From: Psococerastis gibbosa
Lineage: Eukaryota > Arthropoda > Insecta > Psocodea > Psocidae
NCBI GenBank assembly: GCA_963971405.1
Contig: OZ020485.1
Coordinates: forward strand, 1,860,001 to 1,924,000
Direction of reading: 5' to 3'
DNA: 64,000 nt
Positions 32,717-43,332 of the stretch are shown piece after piece; the first letter of the stretch is position 1, and every line of letters begins with the position of its first letter. A program made the position numbers and the translations under genes. Below the pieces are notes generated by a model. The model had not been told where the DNA came from and did no database searches. It saw nothing but the letters and a program-made list of their open reading frames with translations.

Positions 32717-33545
32717 AGAACCGGTCCGAGTTTACTCGAACATGCTTTCCAATTTATCAATTAGCAGATAGAGAAAATGAGTAATTTCATGGTATATAAT
32801 ATTACTATGGTTAAATTTCGGATATCTCGGGGGCGGGGGGGGGGGGGGTTGTCCATCTGACGTCACTGGAGGTGAGGTAAATTCTAGATAGGTCAGACCA
32901 ACACATTACCACACAGTAATAATGGCAGGGCAAGCAATGCATTTGTGAATTTTCTATCATTTTTTTCAAAAATACTTTTTTTCCACAAAACCAAATAGTT
33001 TTTTGCGAAAGCAAGCTGCCCGGTTTAGTTACTCAATTTAACACATAAAACATGCCTGAAGGTAGAAATCGATCGAAAGGTTTCGCAGAAATATTATTTA
33101 TTAATAATTTTTCATTAAAATTTAGTTATTTTTATTTTTTACCCCCAGAAGCAAACTATCAAGGGGCAAGCGAGCCCCCGCGTTTTATTAACATTAATAA
33201 AAGCTACAGTATATTATGTGTATTTAATCTTCGTTGGAGCCGTTTTTGAGAAATAACTTTTTTAGACGTTTTTTTTGGAGTTTTTTTTGAGAATAAACCC
33301 CCCCCCCCCAAATTGAGTTAGCCCAAAATAAAATAAAAATGGTCCCGAGGCATGATTTTTGTGAACCTATATGATAAATTTCATCAAAATCGACCGAACA
33401 GTTTGCCCGGAAATCGATGAACAGACAGACAGACACCACTTTTTTGGGTTCCTAGGACCTCAAAACGTGTAAATCCGTTTAAACACGGAACGAAAATTTC
33501 GACCATCACAAAGCTTTCCTTATACTACGTATAAATTGGAAAGCA
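32717..33545 (-). repeat. Dispersed family A, full-length copy
   Basis: Left end GAACCGGTCCGAGTTTACTC and right end TATAAATTGGAAAGCAA are identical to the copy at 25334-26181. Internal landmarks are in the same order: the G run at 32830-32848, ACGTCACTGGAGGTGAGG, GCAAACTATCAAGGGGCAAG, a C run and ACAGACAGACAG. The two copies differ by scattered substitutions and microsatellite length. Confidence 0.85.
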
Positions 33546-33586
33546 ATAATAGGGAGGTAGTAGTAGTAGTGTTCGTCGGGTTAATA

Positions 33587-33834
33587 ACGACTTAGGCCTC
33601 ATATTTGGGCCAATAGAGCGACTCCGACTTGACTGTCCTATGACAGCCCGTAGGACAGTGGACCTCCTGATTATAGTGGATTCCGAACCACTTGGGAAAC
33701 ACAGTCAAGTCACACGATTAGTTCGGAGGTGACCCGGACAAGTCCTACCATGTTTCCCTACCGGCACTGTGCACACGACCAAGTTATCTGCAGCTTTGAA
33801 CCTGCTCTGGTCCGCTGGATTCAACTTGGTATGG
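33587..33834 (+). repeat. Dispersed repeat D, copy 1
   Basis: CGACTTAGGCCTCATATTTG through GCTGGATTCAACTTGGTA matches 52163-52410 almost base for base in the same orientation. It contains a TGTCCT...AGGACAG stem-loop. Class unknown. Both copies lie immediately beyond a full-length family A copy. Confidence 0.8.
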
Positions 33835-33984
33835 CGGCCGACTAATAGGGACGTGGTGCCCCAGCTGTGTCGTGGCATATTGCAATATTGACATGCGGGT
33901 GGTCAACTCTCCAAATAAAGTAATGACATGGATTTCATTTTATTATTTAGCTATCTACATATACATACGGATATTATGTTAACA

Positions 33985-34180
33985 TTATAAAGTGTCATGG
34001 AAACCCCACATCGATAGCGTTACAAAGTTTATTTTCCGCCATGCCTCCCAGTACATCTGTGACCAAGTGTTGGTCACTCTTGTTGTCGTTGATTTCATGT
34101 AGAGCAGGGCAGAGAGCCAGGTGGTCTGCAGTGGCTTCCTCCAGCTGTCAACCAGCACCCGGTTGCCGAAAATAGTGCCC
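33985..34180 (-). pseudogene. Possible LINE C-terminal scrap
   Basis: One minus frame reads EEATADHLALCPALHEIND, reminiscent of the ETAEHVLLxCP segment in LINE C-terminal zinc domains. The upstream cysteines are absent. Weak call. Confidence 0.25.
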
Positions 34181-34256
34181 TCTGGCCATTCTGAAGGTGG
34201 CCACCGCCACTTTCCGGGGCAGGTTTTTGGGGATGGGTCCGAAATTAGAGGATATG

Positions 34257-34346
34257 GAAAAAAACTGGGCTTGGCGGGATTCAAACCCATGATCTACGCC
34301 TAACCGGGACATCGGGACATCATCTTAACCGCTGGACCACAAGCCC
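34257..34346 (-). repeat. tRNA-like unit with T-run terminator (left of a divergent pair)
   Basis: The minus strand from 34346 reads GGGCTTGTGGTCCAGCGGTT, then GGCGTAGATCATGGGTTTGA, and ends CAAGCCCA followed by a T run (34264-34257). The acceptor halves GGGCTTG/CAAGCCC pair perfectly. Relative to the 34375 copy the anticodon arm carries an 8-nt insertion, so it cannot form a normal tRNA. Confidence 0.7.
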
Positions 34347-34374
34347 ATATGCTATGCTATTACTGGTCTTGCCG

Positions 34375-34454
34375 GGGCTTGTGGTCCAGCGGTTAAGACG
34401 ACGCCCCGGTTAGGCGTAGATCTTGGGTTCGAATCCCGCCAAGCCCAGTTTTTT
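34375..34454 (+). tRNA. tRNA-like sequence, Thr(GGT)-type cloverleaf, probably SINE-derived
   Basis: A 73-nt cloverleaf fits 34375-34447. Acceptor GGGCTTG pairs CAAGCCC with discriminator A. The D stem is GTC/GAC, the anticodon stem ACGCC/GGCGT with a 7-nt loop CCGGTTA, and the T arm TTGGG-TTCGAAT-CCCGC. The B box is GGTTCGAATCC. A run of six T at 34449-34454 is a Pol III terminator. The anticodon position reads GGT. Base 33 is C where tRNAs have U, and related copies at 34257-34346 and 8298-8367 are decayed, so I favour a mobile tRNA-derived repeat over a working tRNA gene. Confidence 0.55.
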
Positions 34455-34594
34455 CCATTATTTTATTGGAAGTCGCTATGTTGGGTATATTTATGAAAAA
34501 ATAATAACTTAAGTTTAAACAATATCTTCGGCTGTAAAATTTAGTCAATTATCCCGAAGAAATTCTCCGGGCCCCATTGTTTAGAGTATATTCT

Positions 34595-35350
34595 TGGCTT
34601 TTAAAATCTAGCTGTTACTGCTCTCAAAATGCGTAAAACTCCACTATTTCAGGCATATTTTTCAAAACTTTTCAACCGGGGGAGTCCCCCGGACCCCCCT
34701 TGCCCAAATATTTTCATCGCCAGTGTAATGAAATCTAAACGCTACTACTAACTATAAAAATGCGTACAATCCCACTATTGCAAGCCACATTTTAATGAAA
34801 TTTCAGACGGACGCAGGGACTGGCACTGCGGGCAATAGCTCCCCTTCCGTTAGGAAAGCAGTTATATTCTTTGCGTCTAAAATCTAAGTGTTACTGCACT
34901 CAAAATGCGTAAAACCCCACTATTTCAGGCATATTTTTCAAAATTTTTAAACCGGGGTAGACCCACGGGCCCCCCTTGTCGAGTTATTTTCATCGCCAGT
35001 GAAATCTAAATGTTACTATTACTATCAAAATGCGTACAATCCCACTGCTACAAGCCACATTTTAAAGAAATTTCACACGGAGGAGACCCCCGAGCCCCAG
35101 AGACGGACGCAGCGCCCGGCACTGCGGGCCATTGCCCCCCTTAGCAGTTATTTGCTTAACGTCTAAATACTAAGAGTTACTGCACTCAAAATGCGTAAAG
35201 CCCCACTATTTCAGGCATATTTTAGAAACATTTTCAACCGGGGGAGAACCCCCCCCCCCCCCTCTTGTTCGCAATTGTATTAATTGCTTGTAAAATCTCC
35301 ATGTTACTGCTATCAAAATGCGTAAAATCAAACTATTTCAGGTCTGTTTC
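34595..35350. repeat. Tandem array of about 280-bp units
   Basis: CAAAATGCGTAAAACCCCAC-type blocks recur at about 34626, 34901, 35182 and 35313. A sister block AAATGCGTACAATCCCACT recurs at 34754 and 35028. The two half-units (about 130-145 bp) alternate, giving a period near 280 bp. Each carries a C-rich ACCCCCGGGCCCCCCTTG segment. A single related unit lies at 43188-43332. This may be tandem expansion inside a DNA transposon. Confidence 0.75.
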
Positions 35351-35439
35351 TTCCCCCCGCCCCTTCAGGTCTCCCCAACCCTCTGGCCCCTATACACTAC
35401 GGTCATTAATTTAAAGCTGTATGTATGAGAACGGTTTCC

Positions 35440-36174
35440 CTCCCCCCCCCTTCGAAAACCTATCATTACGCCACTGAGCATTACTAATATAATCTCTAGT
35501 GAGCTTGTCAGGACATCTTGGTAAACCTTGACGCTTTTTTCACAGAAATGAAGGGCGGTGACGCTTTTGCAGGACACACCCCACCAAACCATCACTGACG
35601 CTGGATGGTGGCCTCGCATAATCCTCGGAGCAACATTTTTCGCTTCTTGAGATGTCCTTGCGTACACCTTGTCATTATTTTCGTTGAAATATTCTTCCAC
35701 AGTGATCATTTTTTCATCTGTGAAGAGGATGTTTTCATGGCCATTTTGAGCGTGCCATGGAAGTAATGCCTTAGCTCTTTGTAGCCGTATTGCCTTCAAA
35801 CGGGCCATAAGGAGATGGCCCACTGACCGACGATAGGCCTTCATGCCTAAGTCATCCCTGATGTTACGACAAATACTTCTTGCCGATATCTTCGTCTCTC
35901 GGCTCATCACATTCTGATTACGCGTGGGTTTTCGTCGTATGCGCTCCCTGATCACTTTGATGGCTGCTGGAGTCCTTACTGTCCGGGGGCGTCCAGTTTT
36001 TCTCCTGTCTTCGATGCATTGGGTTTCATTGTATCGTTTGATGGTACAATATACAAACATTCTTGAGGAGAGCCGAGGAGTGAGCAGCTTGAAAATTTGA
36101 CTTGGAGTGTGGCTAAATTTGAACAGCGCAATTACTGCCACCCAGTCCTCTTTGCTACCTCGTTAGTCAGCCAT
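35440..36174 (-). pseudogene. mariner/Tc1-type transposase, truncated
   Basis: The long frame (36141-35365) opens with a helix-turn-helix region, VIALFKFSHTPSQIFKLL, then RRKTGRPRT. The catalytic domain follows with ILFTDEKMITVEEYFNENND (first aspartate) and HHPASVMVWWGVSCKSVTAL. It should continue to an FQQDSAPAH motif with the second aspartate, but homology stops after KVYQDVLT and unrelated sequence follows from about 35480, beginning with a GTGGCGTAATGATAGG phrase. Upstream, the likely ATG (36174) is followed by an in-frame TAA within four codons. It lacks the rest of the catalytic triad, so it is dead. The inverted repeats of the element are not found. Confidence 0.75.
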
Positions 36175-36214
36175 TTGAAGTTGTATTTTGGTGAAATTTT
36201 AATATTTTGTGCAT

Positions 36215-36510
36215 GGGGCACCACGCAAGACGTCCTGACTACCAGATACAAAACTTTCCTTCGCCCAACCCTGGAATACGGCATCTGAGTGGCTCCATAT
36301 ATACTGTGACGGCTCCTCAATGCCAGGTTCGGGAAACACTGGAGTAGCATGATACACCTTAACCGACTTTCAAGGCTCCGCCAGAGTTCGAAACAGAACT
36401 CAGAAGGTAGTCTTCCTGATCGACTGCTAATCAGCAATATGGGCACTTGCCGCCAACAATGCTTCCAACTGCACTATAACACTACTCTATCAGTCAAGGC
36501 TGTGCATGCT
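36215..36510 (+). pseudogene. LINE reverse transcriptase thumb fragment
   Basis: RYKTFLRPTLEYGI (36248-36288), then VAPYI and a LNRLSRLRQ region, resemble the thumb strand YKTxVRPxLEYG of jockey/CR1-type elements. There are stops in frame. The fragment ends where the minus-strand LOA/R1-like LINE begins. Confidence 0.45.
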
Positions 36511-36592
36511 CATTAGATTAGTAATGGGGCGATGCTGCTACTTGAGCTTGGCTCACTTTGACCTTAAAGATCTATTGTGAATCCCCGTACTT

Positions 36593-39500
36593 TTAGTCCT
36601 GGTCAGTCAGCAGGTCCAGTAAAAACCTGCACAACTGCCCAGGGGCCAACTGGCAAGCCTCCCTTGGTGATAGAAACCAAGAGGACGTTGCTAGCAGTCG
36701 TCTGTTCTTTACTGCCGGACACGAGCAGATGATATGCTCAGCAGTCTCAGCCTTTTCTTTGCAGAATCGGCAGGTGTCATTCAAGACTTTACCCATGTTC
36801 TTTAAATGGTAGTTCACGTGGCAGTGTCCTGTGAGTGCACCTGTAAGTACCTTAAGTTCAGGCTTGCTGAGGTTCAGTGCTTTGGCGGTATAGCTCTTAG
36901 GGTGAGTAAGGAATATTTTGGATTGTCTGTGGCCGTGACAGACTTCCAGTATGCTTCCTTTCTCTTTTCTTCCCATAGGCCAATCTCTAGGGTTTGGCGG
37001 TTCCTCGGGAAGGCGCAGAAGGGTTCAGGCCCAATGAAGGGTAGCGCGCTCCCTTCTCTCGCCAAGGCGTCGGCATTTTCATTGCCTTCGATCCCGGCGT
37101 GTCCTGGAACCCACATGTGGGTGACTTTATTCGTCACCCCCAATGCGTTGAGTGCAAGCATACATTCCCACACCTGCTTGGACTCGTAGCTATTCGAGTC
37201 CAGCGCAAGTAGGGAAGCCATGCTGTCGGAGATAATGAATATCTTGCTGTGGCGGTAAGCACGTTTAATGCAGTGCGCCGCACATGCGCGTATGGCATGT
37301 ATTTCGGCTTGGAAGACTGTGGGTTGGGATCCCATGGGGATGACTAAGTTGAGTCGTGGCCCATAAACCCCCGCCCCTGTACCTCCGTTTTCTATTTTTG
37401 ACCCATCAGTATAAAATCTTAATGAGCCGTATGGAAAGACTACCTCTCCGTCAGTCCATTTTTTCCGGCTTTCCAATATAACCGAGAAATTCTTTGAGAA
37501 TTGAAAAGTTGTCTCCATGGAGTCTGAGAACATAACCTCCGGAACCTTGCACTCATTAAGAATGCGTAAGTGTCCAGTAAGGTCGCCAGGCTTTAGTCCA
37601 TGGCTTTTCTTAATGCGATAGGCCCACTTAGCCGCCTCACTCTCGATGAAAATCGGGAGTGGTGGTAGGTTCAATAGGACCTCCATGGCAGCCGTGGGGC
37701 ACGAGCGGGATGCTCCCATGATCGCGAGGCAAGCCAGCCTCTGTAGTTTTGTGAGAGATTTTGCTCCCTTTTTGCTCTTATGCAGTCTAGGCCACCAAAT
37801 TAGCGCCGCATAGCTAATTATAGGTCGCACAATGGACTTGTATAGCCAGTCCGTTACTTTCGGCTTAAGCCCCCACGTTCTACCCACCATTCTGCTCGTA
37901 AGAAATAAGGCGTTTCGCGCCCTGCTTACAGCCTGGTCCAGATGCAGGCTCCATGTGAGCTTCCGGTCAAGGATAACACCAAGATATTTGGTGCTATCTG
38001 TGAGGGCTAAACGCACCCCGCTGAGGGTGGGAGCTTTAATATTAAGCTTCAACTTCCTCGTGAACGGGACCAGGGTGGTTTTTTTAGGATTTATGTTCAG
38101 TCCCTCAGAAAGGCACCAATTATGGGCTATGGTTAAGGCCCTTTGCATTCGCTCAGAGACAAGAGCGTCATGCTGGCCTCGCACCAAGATCACCAAATCA
38201 TCCGCATAGCCGCAGACGTCGTACCCATCTTGCCCTAGTGCAGTTAGCAGCCCGTCGACTACCAGAGACCAGAGGAGGGGGGAGAGGCATCCGCCTTGTG
38301 GGCAGCCCTCACCTGGCGTGGCTGTGATCGAGTCTGTGCCGAGTACCATTGAGATAATTCGGCTTTCTAGCGATGTCATGATCCAGTCTGCTACGACTGG
38401 CTCAACGCCTCTCTTTTCTAATGCATTCATGATTGATTTACGAGGCGTGTTGGAAAATGCCCCTTCTACGTCAATAAATGCGCATAGGGCTATCTCTTTG
38501 AACTCCAGAGCCTTTTCCAGTTTCCTGGTTAGACTGTGTAGAGCCGAGATGGTTGATTTACCTTTTTGGTAAGCAAATTGACACTTATGCAGGGGGTTCC
38601 GCATCAGCAGATCGCCTCTGATATAGTTATCAATAATCTTCTCCATCGTTTTCAAAAGGAAGGATGAGAGACTGATAGGACGAAAGGATTTAGCTTCGGT
38701 ACTAGGGCGATTTCCAGCCTTTGGTATGAAGCTCACTTTCACCTCCCTCCAGGGTGTGGGAATGTGCGACCACGCAAAGCTCGCACGAAATAGAGCTAGC
38801 AGATCCGCCATGAGAATCTGAAGCCCCTTCTGCAAGAGGGCCGGATACACGCCATCGCCCCCTGGAGATTTGAAGGGCTTGAAGGACTTAATAGCCCAAG
38901 TAACCCTATCTTTTGTAAAGAGTTCTCGACCTAGTTTCCATGCTCCCCGCTTAGGGCGTTTACGCGCTACGCGGGTGGGCGTCGTAGCGCCGACTATGTT
39001 GGAGCCTGGAAAGTGGGTGTCAAGGAGCACCTCCAACGTCTCAGTACCTGACTGAGTGTAGGTGCCATCCCCTTTTTTAAGCTCACCCATGCCGTTGTTA
39101 TGGGTCTTAGCCATAACTTTATGCAGGCGAGCTGCAGTCGGTGTCTCGTTGATCCCTTGACAGAATGAACGAAACGACTGCCGTTTTGCTTTCCGCAACT
39201 CTCGAGAGTACTCTGCTAGAGCGGTTTTGTAGACAGCATGGTGATTCGAATCCCTGCTGCTTGACCGCTTGTTGTAAAGCCGTCTCGTTTTCTTGCGCAG
39301 TTTTGATAGCTCCTTATTCCACCATGGTGCATCACCATCAGATTTCGGAGCTACCTGTGCACAGCTAGACTCAAAAGCATTTTTAATTTTGTTATGCAGG
39401 TTAAAGGAGGCATTTTCAATCTCATCTATATTATTTAGATCGTGTGTCCTCGGACCCTCCCTATCAAACAGACTTAGATATTTATTCCAGTCTGTGCGTC

Positions 39501-40215
39501 TCGGGTTTCTTCTCATAGCCTGCCGTGGTTTGTTAGCCACGATTCCAAACATAACATGTTTGTGATCAGAGAGTGAGGCATAATCCGAAACATGCCACCC
39601 AGCAATCTTCTGCTCAATTGCAGGACTGCAGAGTGTGAGATCGAGTACCTCATTTCTGATAGCATTTTCAAAAGTTGGCTTATTACCCACATTACTCACC
39701 GACACCCCGTTCGCAACGAGGTAGTCAAGGAGATCTTCTCCCCTCTCATTGATGTCGGAGCTCGCCCATGCAGTGTGATGAGCGTTGCTGTCACATGCAA
39801 CGATGAACTGGAGATTGTTCTTCTTGCAGTGTGAAATAAAGCTCTTCGTAGCTTCGGGGGGCGCTGGGTCCCCGTGCGGGAAGTAGGCTGCGGCTACAGC
39901 AACTTTGATTCCCTGCACTTCTATCATCACTGCTGCGAAATCGCGTTGTATGAATCTAGACATAGGAAAGCAATTTAGTTTTTTGTCTACCAGTAAGGCA
40001 GCTCTTGGAGCTGTACTGTCAGACGAAAGATAAATGAGCTTACCTTTTTGTGAGTTCAGGCACCTGATGGCGTTTCCCACCACGTACGGCTCCTGTAACA
40101 TCATGATGTCCACATCTTCTTTTAAAAACCTCCGCAAGGCAGTATCCGAGGCTGCCTTGGCGTGATGGAGGTTTGCTTGGAGGCACTTGATGTTAGCGCC
40201 GACCCCTCTTACCAT
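36593..40215 (-). pseudogene. LINE ORF2: endonuclease, reverse transcriptase, RNase H (single frameshift)
   Basis: Starts at ATG 40215. Residues about 5-230 are the apurinic-type endonuclease (IKCLQANLHHAK, MLQEPYV, DSNAHHTAW, SDHKHVMF), which nicks the target. The reverse transcriptase spans about 470-770, with VSFIPKAGN, AFIDVEGAFSNTP, GCPQGGCLSPLLW and the catalytic GYADDLVIL. RNase H lies at about 932-1055: FYTDGSK, QAEIHAI, ISDSMASLLAL, WVPGHAGIEGNENADALARE. The frame stops at 36874. The C-terminal zinc domain (CRFCKEKAETAEHIICSC) continues in another frame (to 36593), entered by a one-base shift at the AAAA run near 36920. GCPQGG with RNase H points to the LOA/R1 branch. Apart from the shift it looks intact. 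Confidence 0.85.
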
Positions 40216-41881
40216 CTACATGCTTCCAGGGTTTCCCCCGGTTTCTGGATTGAGGGCCACGAAGGTCCCTGGCTGGGTCCAGATCTAGATCGCGCTTATT
40301 CCGAGCAACAGGTTTGCTGCCGTCTCTACTGCCTTTGGGTACCTGGCGTCGATCCTTATTAGCGGCGCTGCCGCCAGGTTCCTTGGCATTTTCGATTTTT
40401 GGAGTCGGGTCAGTGGAGCTGCCTTCACCCGCCTCAACTGAGACGGAGGCTGCGTTTTCCTCTGCCTGACTTTCGTCTTTCCCTTTTCTAGGGTGCAGTT
40501 TCACTTTACCCAGTTGAAAGCAGATCTGAAAGCCAGCTGCTGTCAGTACCTTGAAACTGCTTTGATCGACTGCAAAAGCTACTTCTACGCAGTTTTTCTC
40601 CGTGTTCCTTCTACGCAGTACCCTCCAAGCTTTACACTGCAGCAATGGGTTCTGGCCTGCGATATAGTCCACGATTTTGGCAGTTTCGTAGCCAAGGCTA
40701 TTGGGAAAGTACCCAGTTACCACCTGCGAGCTGGGGAGATCTTTTCCATCGAGGACAATAATGTCAAGATCTGACTGACTTAGCTCTTCTGCCTAGCTCT
40801 TGGCCCAGGCCGCGGTGCTTTCATTCTCGCAGACGACTACGAGGTAGCCACAGCGGAAGGTGGTGCCCCCAAATCTGAGAGGAGGGCCTTCGCTCGTGAC
40901 GTCCTTATGCACCAGCTCAGCTAGTCTTTCCTCAGTGGACACCAGCTGCTCTTGGGTCATTGTCACCTCGGGGTAGTTACGGGGCAGTATCCCTACCCTA
41001 TAGCATTCCCCTAGGCGTACAGCATCTCGGTAGCTGCTTTGGTGAGCTTGGATTACCGGTTGCTGCGTTGACCCTGTAGCATTGGTGCGTGAGCGTTTTG
41101 CAGCAGTCGGCTGCGGTGGAGTCGGAGTCATTGCCTCCGATCTGCCTCTCTTTACAGCTGGAGGTGTGGGTGCAGAGGTGCCCCCCCTTTCGGCTATCTT
41201 GAGAAGGCAGAGCTTCCGGGCTTCTTCATACGAGTGCCCTATCTTTAACAGATATTTCAGCCTCTTCCTCGCGGTCGAGCTGAGCCCCTTTCGAGGAGCT
41301 TTTGCCGGTTCGTTAATGACCAGCTTCTCCACTGATAAGGCGGTGATCGTACTGGCACCGTCTGACGAATCGTCATCGCCGCCGAGCAGCATTGCTTCCG
41401 CCTGTGGCGACGGAGTAGGACACTCTTCCATCTGCAGAGGGCCTGAGGGCCCAGCTCCAGAAGCCAGAGTGTCTAGAAAACGGTTGCCAGTAGAAACAGT
41501 AGCTGTTTCTGCCTGGGTTCGGTCTGAGATATTTCCAGTGGAAGCATCAAGTGTTTCCGCCTGGGTGATGGTAACTTCAGTTGGAGCTACCTGAGCTCCA
41601 GCCTGAACCATAATGCGTTCCACCAATGTGGAAGTTTCGGTGGACTCTTGACTTGACTTGACTCTTGACTTTTTTCCTTTAGAGAAATCATATGAGTTCC
41701 CACGCGAAGCTAGGGAAAAGGTAGTCCAGTCTAGCAGAGCCCCGCATACTAGACTAAGGGGTCTCATACTTGGGGGTTCCCCCTGTACCCCCAAGGGCTC
41801 CGTTACAGCTCCATTTGCCCTTGGAGCCTTCCACCCCGAGCACGGGTCGCATAACACTCGGGGATTTAGGGGAGGGTGCAT
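40193..41881 (-). pseudogene. LINE ORF1 nucleic-acid-binding protein, one in-frame TAG
   Basis: The frame opens at ATG 41881 (later ATGs are possible starts) and is broken by TAG at 40795-40793. The same frame then continues without interruption to TAA at 40193, about 562 codons in all. The N-terminal half is low-complexity and Thr/Gln/Glu-rich. The middle has an ARKRLKYLLKIGHSYEEARK helix and basic KRGRSEAM stretches. Next comes YRDAVRLGECYRVGILPRNY and a domain spanning the stop (RCGYLVVVCENE ... VTGYFPNSLGYETAKIVDYI ... CKAWRVLRRRN), which resembles the insect retrotransposon ORF1 domain catalogued as DUF4780. The tail is basic. ORF1 coats element RNA. The TAG probably kills this copy, although readthrough cannot be excluded. 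Confidence 0.75.
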
Positions 41882-42038
41882 TCCATCTTAGTCGCTGGCA
41901 CTAAGTTACATCCCAGCAGGATGCAGCCCAGTGACAGCTTAAGCCCCATTACCTCGTCAAGGTCCGGTTAACTCCTAAGGCACAAACAACAGGCAAGCCG
42001 TCAAACCACTACTTAAAGCTAAAAGCAAAGAGCAAAGC

Positions 42039-42235
42039 ATGCAGGCAAGCAAGCAGGATGGGCCCAAAAAGCAACCAGGAATGCGTAAATGGGGGTGCAT
42101 GCTCATAGAGGCCGGGTGGCACACAACTTTACAATGGATTCCATGCCACTTCGGTATTGAACTCGAAGGAAACGAGAAAACTGATGGACTGGCAAAACAG
42201 GGCACATCCGCACATCACATGAGCAGCCAGTGGGG
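42039..42235 (+). pseudogene. LINE RNase H C-terminal scrap
   Basis: The frame reads LQWIPCHFGIELEGNEKTDG, then LAKQGTS, the last RNase H motif (WIPSHCGIxGNExADxLAK) of an RNase H-bearing LINE. The family's glycine-asparagine spacing is lengthened by two residues. The rest of the protein is missing. It lies just beyond the 5' end of the LOA/R1-like element on the opposite strand. Confidence 0.6.
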
Positions 42236-42239
42236 CCTC

Positions 42240-42820
42240 AATCGTTCACATCCACCTAGTCAGTGATGTAAGGCCAGCATCTTCGCTCGTCTCACCTTGC
42301 TCAGAATGCTCGACCTTACATTTCCACTATTGGCCTGTGTAAACAGCTGATCTGCTTCAACATCTTTCAGTGGATTCAGGACTTACTGCTAAGGAAAAAC
42401 GCATTTACTTTTTAGTTATTATTATTTCACTAGAGACACCCTACCAGCAATATATGTATATTGTCTCTGCGGACCACTGTGATGAATAAGGACATTCGTC
42501 GAAAAGGACTGGACATAGGACAGTAGAAAACCGTAGATACACACGCACTTCAATGCCCTCGGGATAGAGACAGGCGTTCGACGAATATGTTGCGGAGGGC
42601 AGCTAGTGAATAGCCTCGGTCAGCATTCATTTCTGGGGAGGGTAACTCTTGGAGAATTCACTTATAAATGAGGAGGGGGTAAGAGAGGCATCCCCCTCCG
42701 TCCCCCAAGCTGCTTCCTCTTTTAGCTCACATATCTTTTTAGATTATTCACTGCACTAACAACTCACCTCCCATATTACAACAATGATAGCAGTTTCTTA
42801 ACCTTCCTCAGAGCTTGGCG
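42240..42820. other. No gene seen
   Basis: Slightly GC-richer spacer. It may contain further decayed LINE sequence downstream of the RNase H scrap, but nothing readable. Confidence 0.35.
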
Positions 42821-42824
42821 GTTC

Positions 42825-42950
42825 GCAAGTGATGCATCAGCCGCATTGCGAGACCGGTCAACAGCTTTCAGCAGGAAAACCGATAAGAAACTAATTTGTA
42901 TCGGTTTTCCTATGCTTAGCTTGGCTGTAGACCGATCTCACTCCCGCTGA
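42825..42950. repeat. Inverted repeat / stem-loop
   Basis: AGGAAAACCGATA and TATCGGTTTTCCT (about 42873-42911) form a perfect 13-bp stem around a 13-nt loop. Weaker pairing continues outward between CGAGACCGGTCAACAGC and GGCTGTAGACCGATCTC. It is probably a small foldback element. Confidence 0.65.
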
Positions 42951-43187
42951 GCCCAACTATGCTCGGAAAGTCGTTACTTAACTATGTTTTAACATATTTG
43001 GATCATGCTATGACCAAATGAAGGAGGAAAACAACCAAGTGGCGCATAAGAGCGTCACAGTGATCAGCCCAGCCATCAGGACCAAAATTCAAAAGCTCAC
43101 CATTCCCGAATCAGCTCAGTGATCAACAACCCAATCCTATGGACACTGCCAAGTGCCGTAGGTGACGCTGCTTTCAGTTTTACTACA

Positions 43188-43332
43188 GTGAGCAGGCGCG
43201 AATCTACGGTTTCAAAATTTCTTCAAAATGCGTAAAACCGCAATATTTCAGCCCTATTTTTTCAACAACAAAAAAATCGTATTTAAACTTAGCCCCCGCC
43301 TTGGTCTCATTCTAGATCCGCACTTGACTGTG
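43188..43332. repeat. Solo unit related to the 34.6-35.3 kb array
   Basis: TCAAAATGCGTAAAACCGCA, then ATATTTCAGCCCTATTTTTT, match the array half-unit. The flanks CAGTGAGCAGGCGCGAATCT and, inverted, AGATCCGCACTTGACTG are loosely complementary, suggesting a small inverted-repeat element. Confidence 0.45.

Larger units (their letters stand above)
36560..41990 (-). mobile_element. Near-complete LOA/R1-like LINE
   Basis: Two overlapping ORFs on the minus strand give the full set of a non-LTR element: ORF1, then endonuclease, reverse transcriptase, RNase H and zinc domain in ORF2. ORF1's TAA (40195-40193) overlaps ORF2's ATG (40215-40213) by 23 nt, so coupled termination and reinitiation is likely. 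No poly-A is seen at the low-coordinate end and no target-site duplication was found, so the outer limits are approximate. Each ORF carries one inactivating change. Confidence 0.8.

Noticed and set aside
34375..34447. Functional tRNA-Thr gene
   Set aside because: C at position 33 instead of the universal U, weak T-stem end pair, and decayed dispersed copies point to a tRNA-derived repeat.
35365..36141. Intact mariner/Tc1 transposase
   Set aside because: The sequence holding the second and third catalytic acids is missing, and the upstream ATG is followed by a stop.
38318..41891. Plus-strand frames of 60-170 codons opposite the LOA/R1-like LINE and opposite the other retroelements
   Set aside because: Antisense shadows of the LINE ORFs with no domains of their own.
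36215..42235. The plus-strand RT scrap (36215-36510) and RNase H scrap (42039-42235) as one host LINE split by the LOA/R1-like element
   Set aside because: The start of RNase H would be missing between them, and no target-site duplication links the two edges; the two may simply be unrelated debris.
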